Source: Rhabdornis inornatus (Eukaryota; Chordata; Aves; Passeriformes; Rhabdornithidae). Taken from it: DNA of 64,000 nt. This document shows, piece by piece, positions 54,977-64,000 of this stretch (the stretch's first letter is position 1; every line of letters begins with the position of its first letter). Location: NCBI GenBank assembly GCA_013397075.1, contig VWZS01000834.1, forward strand, positions 82,501 to 146,500, given 5' to 3'. The notes under the pieces are model-generated. The model ran no database searches. It was not told the DNA's origin and saw only the letters and a program-made list of their open reading frames with translations. Both the position numbers and the translations under genes were made by a program.

Positions 54977-55986
54977 TTATGTCTGCAAACTGAGATGTAT
55001 CTTTTGAGACAAGAGAACAAGATAAAAACCCCAAGCCCCAGAATATTTTTGTGGCTCTCCTGGTGGGTGAAGGAGGCGTTGGGCACAGCGGGAGGCTCTG
55101 TGTCTGTGGGTGGTGACTGTGTGGGAGGGGACACAGAGTCAGGTGAGGTGCAGGTAGACAGAACCCCATGGGGAGCCCATCCACGTTGTCCCTGCACCAG
55201 GGAGAGTCCATCTGTGCTGGCCTAGCAATCCAAACTCCGTGGCCAAAAAAAGCCAGGCTGTGTCACCACCCTGCCCTCACCCCCTATGTGAGGCAGCCTT
55301 GTCCAGCCAGCTTCAGTGAAGATCAAGCCCTAAACTGGCTGCTGCTATCCAGAGTGTCCCTGCCCATCCCAATCACCCAGGTCCTGCAAGCAGCCAACTT
55401 TGAGAAGTGCTTCCCCTCCAGCCTCAACTTGCACCCTTCCCTCCCACCAGCCAGATGGAGTCATTACAGAACACAATTACTTCTGCATGTAGAGTCACGG
55501 TAATTCAAAATAAAACACTGAGAAATTATTTCTACTATTTGCCATAACAAAGGTGATTTCTCTGCGGGTGTCCCTGTTTCCTTCAGATTCCAGCACAGTA
55601 AATTTCACATCACATATTTAATGGAAACAAGAATCAGTGTTTTGCTCAGAAAAGGCACCGTTTATAAAGTTTCAGAAATATTTCCATTTGTTAAACTGTA
55701 TTATTATGAACAAAATGAGATTTCAAAAAAATTAAAAACAACCTCAAAACAAACCCTAATGGTATTGCAATTAACTACTTTATAGGTTCCCAAAATCTAA
55801 ATGTTCCTTAAGTTCCTTAAGTTTTTGTGGTATAGTTTCATCATAAACTATGACTACATAATATAAGAAGGAACTAACATACTAATTTCTTTGTTCCCCA
55901 TCATAGCTGGTTCTCAGCAAATGAAACAAACTACAGATTTATGTTTCAGCTGGTGACTTTTCTCCAAAGCAAATACGATCTGTTTA

Positions 55987-56018
55987 ATGATGATGATGAT
56001 GATGATAATAATAATAAA
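55987..56018. repeat. (GAT)n-(AAT)n microsatellite
   Basis: About six gat units followed by four aat units. Confidence 0.93.
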
Positions 56019-56495
56019 CACAAAAGTAGACCAAATTTAATATTCTCAATCAGTGTTATTAAATCCTTGAGCTAGAGACATCCACAGACTTAAATGCAAG
56101 TTTGTACCTAAAAATCTGTTCTGGGTCTCTTATCTATTACATTCCAAAGACTTCCTTCAAATCAACACATTTATATTTTTTCCTATTCCAATAGCTTGAT
56201 TAAATTACATCAGAAACTGTGGCAGGTGGCAAGATACAAATTGTCACACAGACAAAACCTACAGGTACCAGGGGTGATTATTTTCAGCCTCAAGTGCCCA
56301 GACCGGCTTCCCAAACCATACACTGGCATGAAAACACCAAAACAGCATTAACCTGTGCTCAACAAACAATGTTTTTGAAATCAAGAAATGTACTAAAAGA
56401 CACACTAATATTTTAGAGATACCAAAATGATAACTCAGAGCCAGACCCAGAGCACGTGGATCTGATAATGTAACAATTTCCTGGATTTTTGATAT

Positions 56496-56529
56496 TGTGT
56501 GTGTCTGTGTGTGTGTGCGTGTGTGTGTG
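56496..56529. repeat. (TG)n microsatellite
   Basis: A TG run of about 17 units with single C interruptions; alternating purine-pyrimidine, so a potential Z-DNA former. Confidence 0.93.
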
Positions 56530-59500
56530 AGAATCACTCAACATCCTACTTGCAGAAAAGGAGTTAGAAATGCTCCTGACTTTGCCAATACACTGAGGAT
56601 ATTGCACTGCTTTTATCAGCTTGTGAGATGGTCAAAAATAAAGGAAAGGCTTTCACTGAAAGCTTCGTGTTTCAGCAGCAGCACCAACAATTTGAAAACT
56701 GAAAATGTGACAACTGGAAAATCAAAATATTTGATTTCTGAACAAACTGTTCATGCCTGTCTCGTGGGTCAGATCTCCAAGGCATCCTTCCCTGCTATGG
56801 GCCAGCCAGGCTGTGTCCACCAGCACAGAACACAGGAAGCTTCTTGTCTGGAAGGAAAATTGTACATGAGAACAAATTCTGGTCAAAATGCATCATGAAA
56901 GATAAAAATTCCTCAGACCTGGCCTGTAGAAGGCAACAGGACTCTTAATCTTAACAGGACATCCATTATCCCAATTTCTAAATGTTGATGCTTCTTTATT
57001 TTGGCCACACAGACTTCGACTTTTCAGGGCTGCTGAACTGAAGTCACTGGCAGCAGCAGCAATGTAGCATTTCTGAAATCCTGCTGTAATGGCTAGAAGA
57101 CGGGCATGCAGAAAACAGGAAGGACAAAAATTTGCGAAGTTTCGCTGAAAATGGGATAGATGGAAGTGAGAAATCCAAAGCCAGGCTTCAGACAACAGGA
57201 GTTAATGGCATTTAAACAAAAAAAAAGGCTGCACAAGCATGACTGAAACCCCGCTCTTGCCAAATGAATAGATCCCTGTTATAACTGCAGCAAGATTTCT
57301 GCTGCATTTATTTTTTTCTTTCCATTAGAGAAGGGTCTTACTGCTTTAAAGCCATTCCAGGACATGGAACAATTCCTGGTTTTATCTGTCCTGACCACAC
57401 ATATGAAACATGTGAATGATAGAGGGCAGCTGCTGCTGTTCCTGCCGCTGGTGCGGCTGCAAATCACACAAACCAACGCCTTCCTGTCCCTCGGGAGAGA
57501 AGTGAAGGTTCTGGTTTATGAGCAGTTAGAGAAGAAAAAAAGAAAAAAGTAGAAAAAAAATCTACACCTTGCAGCAGACAGTGAGCCAGGGGCTGGTGGG
57601 GGTGAGGAAGTTAATCAGCCCCAAGCAGGCTGTTCGGGATGAGGCCAAACAGATGGCTCGTCTCCGAAACGGCAAAACGGGAAGCAGATGTGGCCACCGC
57701 TTCTCCCCATGCATAACTGGGAACCAGCCGGTTGGTGAGGAACTTTGCATAACAAGGATAATTTGGTATCAAAACTGTCCCTAGAAGTGATCTGAATGGA
57801 TCTGGGCACAGTTGACAGTTTTCACTTCTTGTTTCCCACTCAAGGTTCAACCAGATTAAATCTTAAATGTGACCCTACTGCTTGCCTGGGGTTGCTCTCA
57901 GCTCTCTTCTAGGGAAACCTCTCGTGGGAGTCCTCAGGTCTCCACTGAAGCTTTCAGGGCTAAAACCCTGATCTCTGCTCAGTCAGTTGACATTTTAGTG
58001 ACCAATTTCAGCATGCTCTGATTTTTCAATCTGAAGTCAAATAACTTTTCAACAAGGAGCAGAACAGACCTTGAGCTCATCTCCTCTCTCTGCATGCACC
58101 AAAACTCATAGAGCCTGGATACTGGATACCATGAGCCTGGGCTAACATCCCCTGTAATCTCCTCATGGCTAAGAACAGAGCCAAGGGCCCCAGAGGAGCC
58201 TGGCACCCCTTCCTGGGGAAAGACCATCTGCCTCTGGGAGCAGGGATAGGAGAGCCTCTGGCTGCAAAGCCTCACCAACATGTCAGAGCCTTTGCACCTG
58301 CCAGCCCTGCATGCACTTTACCAAAATAACTGGGAAAATAACCTGAGTATTGAGGGGCCACTCTAAAACATAGATGGGATGTGTACTACAGGTAAAAGAG
58401 GGGTTTTTCTATTCCTCCCAATCTTTTTTCAAAGGAGATAGTCGGCTACAGCTTTTACTTTATAGTGTCCCTGTTGCACTGACAAGGATTAAAAAAACCT
58501 ACAGCCTTAATATGTCATACAAATCAGAAGAGTGATCCACAGAACTCTTAACATTATGGGTTGTTCAAATCTGGATTCAAACGCTCCAGGTTTATTCCAC
58601 TGATAGCTGCAGTATACAAAAATATACCTTTATCACCTTACAGAGATTCTTCCGTGTAGCCATGGGAGAGAATATAGACTTACTCTCCACTGTGTCGATG
58701 AAAAAGAAGAGGGTGTAAATACTTGCCAAAAACATATTTCTGGGCAGTAACCAAAGCCCTGTTACATGAATTTCACTTTTTATTTTTCTTCAGCACAGCA
58801 CATAAGTGATTTACTCCCCAAGTCCAGCTCTGGAACATTCACAAACACTATATTTTTGCTTTGCATCCAGTCACTTAGTTCCTGGCTAATAATATAGATA
58901 GTGTTTTATTTGCATAGTCTAGCAAATGCACATGGGAATTGTGCTGAGCATTCACATGTACGGAGGGGGTTTTTGGACTCATTGAGTATTGGTACAAATT
59001 AGAATAGTTACTTCTGCTTTGGAAACATCTGTCTTGCCACCCCTCTGTAATCGAGGCTGAGACACCAGTCAGTCTTATAAGGTACATCGTAATTATATTA
59101 TGATATTTTGATAGTACCTGACAAGAGAATTTCTTCTGCAGGAACCAGGGTGAAGCTAAGTGAGAATGCTCAGGCTCCTGAGGAGCACCCAGCACCAACA
59201 GACCCTGCAGCTGCTTCTCCCTGAGTCACAGCTCCATCGCATTTAATTGACCTTTAAACAAAGGTGGGATCCTGATCAGCAGAAAGAGCAGAGGAAGAAA
59301 AACTCAAGTGGTTTTAGGAAACCAATGAAATGCATGTTTTAATAGAACAAGTCATGTAAAATTAAGCATTTTCAGCAAAATTCCAAAGCCCAGGCCAGGA
59401 GAACGAGACTACAGGCATCTGCCTGAGTTTCATTAACTATTTCTTGATAGCTCATTGGTCATTGGAGGTAGGAGGAAATGTACCAGAAGTGATAGGCAGA

Positions 59501-60289
59501 CCAGAAGGGAAATGAAGGGTAGTAGAAGATTGGGTGGAAAAATTAACATATCAAGTTCAGCAGTGAAGAAATTACTCTCTACCGTAAGGGTTATTACCAC
59601 AGAATTAAGAAAAGCCAAACCCAGTACATTTCAGGGGGAAAAATATTTCCACTTTTCTTAATGGCTGCATGCCTATTATAGTGCCTACTATAGTATGGGA
59701 GAGTTGTCCTCTTCTCTTGATTGTCCTTAAAACCTGAAATCAGTTTCTGAACTAAAACTATTCTTACATTTGGATCTTAGTGACAACTCCCTACCCTCCA
59801 CCCCTGCCAAATCCAGGCAGCCCCCACAGGTGTTCCCACTATACATTCACACTTCCTTTTTGTCTTCAACACCTGAAAAACAGAGAATTGTGTGGCTTAA
59901 GTTCTTTTCAACAATTCTCTTGATGCTGTAATTAATGAAAAAAAAATATTTCTATCCCATTCTCTGGAGATACAGAGTTCTGGAGAATATCCATTTTTAT
60001 TTCCAATACAGCAGGTGTGTAGTTCTGTTGACTTTGGGATGAGTGTGTGTCTGTGTGCCTAAGGTTACAAGTGGAAATTACTTTGAACCAAAAGGTGATA
60101 AAATTTCTTCCCGCTATCTTTACATTTATTCTATAGTTTCCAAAATTCAAGATACTTTTTCTGAAAGGTTGTAAACAGCAGCACTGTTTAGTGTGAAACA
60201 ACATCCTTCCCTTCCCTGAAAAGCAAATTGAAGCACAAAATGCTCCCTGAATTCCTTATGCAATCTCGTGCAATAGGTTTTTGACAAAA

Positions 60290-60362
60290 TCAGGATTGGC
60301 AGCCAGGTCTCCTAATACTTGTCTTTTCTCCAGCCACAGATTAGGCTTCCTCCTTGGCGGAC
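60290..60362 (-). repeat. Possible MIR-like relic
   Basis: Blocks caggtctcctaatactt, ctccagccacagattagg and cttcctccttgg resemble the reverse complement of a MIR 5' part (caggtctcctgactcc, ctctagccactagacc, ctgcctcc). Short and diverged. Confidence 0.4.
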
Positions 60363-60911
60363 AGTAAACTCAGGAAACCCCACTTGCAGACCCTTGCACT
60401 AACAGCTAAGAATTGAAAAAAGGACACAGGACTAAGAAGTCAGGCTTCACATTACATCAAAGTATGTGTGTGGGCACATGTACAATATATGTGTAAATAC
60501 TATGTCTGTCTAAATCAAAATATTCAATAATTTATATCTTTTTAACAAGACCTGCCAGTTTTCCTTCCACTTCTTTGTCAATGAAAACATCTTAAGTTGC
60601 CTAAATTCACTGAAAATTTTGACCAAGACACATAATCTGTTCCACGATTAGTTGTTGAAGTTAGACAGCTTTTGCCTTGCAAATGTCTTTAAATGATGCA
60701 CAGATAGAAAAGGAAAACAGTGTTGGGGCAGGTGCTCTCTGATGTATAGCCCTGTAGGCCCTCTATCAGTTTTTCTATGGATATGTAGTGTTCTCAAATA
60801 CCTCTTTTGTGGTGACCAACCAATTTAACAAGTTGGGATGCTTTTCTAAGCCTTCCAAAACACAACAGAAAATTACCCCATTTGCCCTCCCAACAATGTC
60901 AGGGAAGAAAC

Positions 60912-60962
60912 TAAAAAAAAATTTTAAAAATAAAAAGAAAAATAAAAAGAAACAAAAAAAAA
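60912..60962. repeat. A-rich low-complexity tract
   Basis: A runs with occasional T, G or C. Confidence 0.9.
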
Positions 60963-62036
60963 TTTAGAAGTTTAAAAAAATCGGCCTATGAGGGCTTTAG
61001 TTAGAGGCTCATTTGCAACCGAAAAGATGAGGCTCACCCAAACTTTGCACAAATAGGAACGTGCAAAATAGAAACTTCAGATAAGCTGTGGAAAGAGGGT
61101 GGGATTTCCAGAAAATAGGGAAGAACTTGTTACACCCTCCTTGTCTAACTTTGCAGGATCACCACAGCTTCTCTGGAGAAACACTATGTGCTGAGGGGGA
61201 AAGCAAAGAGCTTTCCTTTTGGTTCTGCTTCTCCTGTACAAACTGCTTGCCTAATTTCCTTTGCAATCAGGGAAATATTCGACTCAAACCCCATCATTTC
61301 CACATCTTACTCTGCTGTGTGCTTTTGCTACCAAGTCTCGTGCTACTTCCATAATTCCGTGTCATTAATATTGTACCAGGATTCTTCTCCAGCCCAGGAC
61401 TGCCTTAGTGCTAAGCGAGTCAAAGCCTTCAGGGCAGGGGGAAGAGGGAGAGGCTGGAGCCACTCAGCCCCACAGGACGCCCTTTGCTAGGACAAGTTTG
61501 CTAGCATGGGGCTCGGAAGGAAATGCATAGAAGAAACAAATGCCAGGAGGTTCGGTGGTGGCAGCAGAGAGGCGAAAAGAAATTTGGGGGTGGGGAGGCG
61601 TTAAAACACAAAAAATAATTTCTTCAGGAAATTGCACTTCTTGGCTTCTTTAGACAGCCTGCCTCTGCACTAGGAAAACACTGGGAGGGGTGAAGGTAAG
61701 TGTAAGAAACAGTGGCTTCTGCAGTGAGCTTTCTAAAAAGTTTTGCAGCAGTGATACAATACAATATAAATAATAGTACAATCGTCACATGCAACCAGTG
61801 CACAAAAAGCGGGCCTGGAAAGAGCTGCCCCAAAGATGGATATTACAGAGATGCTATGTTTTCTTTATGGTAGTCTCGTATCAGTCTCAATTTTAATTGC
61901 GTATCAGGAGAAAGAAATTAAATAGGGATTTTGGATTCATCTGTGAGCATCTCAAAAAAATTACACAAAAAGTTTCTGGACCCCAGAGGGTACCTTGGCC
62001 TGCTTTGGGCACAAAAATTAAGTAGAGGATCCAAGA

Positions 62037-62290
62037 GCGCGGCTCTTCCCCGTGTGTCCCTGTGCAGGACAGCTGTGTTACACAGGGGTCAGCAGGAGGA
62101 GAGTCCCGCAGCCCCCAGCAGGATTTCGGCAGCGCTCAGACCCGCGGGACAGAACAGCAGAGAGATGCTATCACCATTTCCCTCCCCTCGGGCGGCTGCT
62201 CTTTGAAGAAACTCCCTTCGGAGAAGGGAATTGCAGCACCGGGCTTTCCCCCGACCACCCGCGCTGCCGCTCTGTGACGCTGCCTTTCCA
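62037..62290. promoter_or_regulatory. CpG-rich patch, candidate regulatory element
   Basis: About 17 CpG dinucleotides in roughly 255 bp (for example gagcgcgg, acccgcggg, ctcgggcgg, cccgcgctgccg), against long CpG-poor flanks. A second, weaker cluster follows at about 62590-62840, and a consensus ETS-type site (cttcctg at 62399-62405) lies between. It has the look of an unmethylated promoter or enhancer about 11 kb beyond the IKZF1 stop. No associated transcript can be seen. Confidence 0.45.
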
Positions 62291-63291
62291 AGGATTTGCA
62301 GAGCCGTGCTGTGTGGAAAACCAAATCTGCAGTCCAGAAATGTGCTGGCCCAACAAAAGCGATGGCTGAAACAAGCTGCCTGACAAGGAGCGGGCGCTTC
62401 CTGTTGTTGGCAGAAAGTGAGACTTCACGCTGTTCCCCCTTGCTTCCTTTAAAAACAGTGCCAGGAATTGATGTAAATTGGCTTCAGAGCATCTGACCCA
62501 CAAAGCAGGGAAGTGAGAAACTGTAGGACTCAGGGAGACAGAGCAGCATTAGCCACCTGAATATGTGCGGGGTTTTAATATCCTCCATCAGTGATCGTGG
62601 ATGGCATCAGCGATATTCCCCTGAAACGTGCTCAAGGGGCTGGAGCCTCCAGCGGCTCCAGAGAATTATTTCTCCAGAGAAATCAGTCCAGAGGTTTCTT
62701 CAGCCACAAAAGCTCCGCAGCACCGGGCACGCCGGGCACTATGCCCAGGCAGCTCGGTCCAAGGCCGGCAGAGGGATCAGCCGGGAAGTAAATCCTTATT
62801 TTACAGCACCAAGGAATCCTGCCAGGGCCGTCGGAACAGGCTCCTGCTCTGCTGGGTGTGGCTGGTGCTGGTGTTTGACCCTGGTGACATAGCACAATGG
62901 CTTTTACTTCTGAGAAAACTCTAAGACAGCAGCAAATGCTATTTATTTTCAATCAAAACTCGAATGAACTGAGACTTTTGGGTTAACTGGACTCAGCTCC
63001 TGTTACCTGTTGTGTAGCTACCTGCCAATGCATTTTCAGGATCTCCAGCCTGGGATACTGCTTGTATCTGCTCACTTATTCTGTTATTAAAATTTCCAAG
63101 ATCAAGGATCAGTTTAAATACAAATGCACTGTACACGGATTTTCACCTCTTTTCCCAACCCCCAGTTGACCTGAGACATGAAGTAAAATTAATCTCTTAG
63201 AATTCTAGCTTTGTTAAACAGGAAGGTCTATAAGCGTCAGTCTGGTTTTCACAGCTCCCGCAAAAAAATCTTAAGAGTCAAAGCCCATCCA

Positions 63292-63340
63292 AGAAAAAAA
63301 ATAAAGCAAACAAACAAAAAACCAAAAATAAACAAAAAAC
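63292..63340. repeat. A-rich (CAAA)n tract
   Basis: A runs with caaa and aacc units. Confidence 0.85.
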
Positions 63341-64000
63341 CCCAAGAAATACAATAATTAATAAAAGTCTCGTAGCAAGTCATTGACAATGGATGATTTT
63401 AAGTGACAAAACAAGGAAATAATATTAACTACCCATGGGCTTTCCTTAAGAAATTGGACGGACTTCTTTAGGAAAAGAACTCCATCTGGTGGCAGGCTAC
63501 AAAAAAAGAGCAACTCAAACACTACAGCTGTGTTCCTCTCCCTGGAAAATACTGCTACTACTGGAAATGGAGAAGAGTCCTGGGGATAACTATTTCTCCG
63601 TAACCTTCTAAGATTTATACAGGATAGACTGAGCAAGGCATCTTTCAGGCTTGTCCTAAATGCAGGCAGAGCTGACGTTTTCGAGCTCACCTGGCTCCCA
63701 TACCCTGTTGCACATTTTCTGCTGCTGCCAGCGCAGGGTGAGACATCCCCAGCCTGTGGAAGATGAGGAGCAGCAGTGCCTTTCCCACCTGCATCCGCAG
63801 GCATATGTGTCCCGGATACTGGGATTCACCCACAGAAAAGAGCTACATTCATTCTTTCCTAGTGATATAAATAAGGCAGCACTGCTTTTCCACTGCTCTA
63901 GGGGCAATAAAGACTCTTAAAACATGGATTTTTTTTTTAAATGGGATTGTTCTACAGACAAAAGGTAACATTCCCTGGCATGAATTCCCCCATGACTAGA

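Larger units (their letters stand above)
51191..54995 (+). other. IKZF1: IKZF1 3' UTR (probable maximum extent)
   Basis: After the stop there is no further coding sequence. The region is AT-rich with scattered ATTTA pentamers (for example ttatttag near 52049 and ttatttat near 54389), typical of regulated 3' UTRs. The end is inferred from a cluster of candidate poly(A) signals, the most distal at 54971. Human IKZF1 also has a multi-kilobase 3' UTR. Without transcript data the end could instead be near 51.95 or 54.45 kb. Confidence 0.55.
54996..64000. other. Intergenic region downstream of IKZF1
   Basis: I found no protein-coding exon here. In mammals the next gene, FIGNL1, has a large single coding exon on the opposite strand; nothing like it appears, so it must lie beyond 64000 if the order is conserved. 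Contents: a GC-richer patch at about 55.05-55.48 kb, several microsatellites, one tentative MIR-like relic and a CpG-rich patch from about 62.04 kb. The many short open frames overlap on both strands and look like chance. Confidence 0.8.

Noticed and set aside
54996..64000. Search for FIGNL1 or another neighbouring gene
   Set aside because: No frame of the required size or similarity is present on either strand; all frames here are under 150 codons and unrecognisable.

Overview
This is a vertebrate nuclear genome window, almost certainly from a bird or close sauropsid relative. It contains most of one gene, IKZF1 (Ikaros, a haematopoietic C2H2 zinc-finger transcription factor), on the + strand. 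The evidence for a vertebrate is six GT-AG exons that join in frame into an Ikaros protein, long AT-rich introns, ancient interspersed repeats (MIR-like, CR1/L3-like and a 5S-rRNA-derived SINE), microsatellites and assembly gaps (36 N at 1539-1574, one N at 3585). The sauropsid call rests on bird-like residues in the protein as I remember avian Ikaros, and on the absence of Alu, B1 or L1 copies. It is an inference, and I cannot name the species.

Layout. 1-5402 is the end of an IKZF1 intron; the promoter and first coding exon lie upstream of the window. 5403-5522 is the exon carrying the PEDLS co-repressor motif. 5523-33916 is a very large intron (28.4 kb). 33917-34177 (zinc finger 1), 39904-40071 (fingers 2 and 3), 41846-41971 (finger 4), 46301-46435 (linker) and 50487-51190 (activation region and C-terminal fingers 5 and 6, with the stop) complete the coding sequence. 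The 3' UTR begins at 51191 and may run to about 55.0 kb. From there to 64000 I see no protein-coding gene, only intergenic DNA with a CpG-rich patch around 62.04-62.8 kb.

How the parts work together. Fingers 1-4 form the DNA-binding module and fingers 5-6 the dimerisation module. All five internal exons seen here are phase 1-1 and a multiple of three in length, so any combination can be skipped without breaking the frame. This is the basis of the known family of DNA-binding and dominant-negative Ikaros isoforms. Assuming 13 residues from the missing upstream exon, numbering matches human Ikaros through residue 283 and the total is 517 residues (human 519).

No bacterial, viral, CRISPR or novel multi-gene system is present. 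The points most worth a second look are the 5S-rRNA-derived SINE in the short intron between the DNA-binding exons, the CpG-rich patch downstream of the gene, and an unrecognised protein-like antisense fragment in intron 6.
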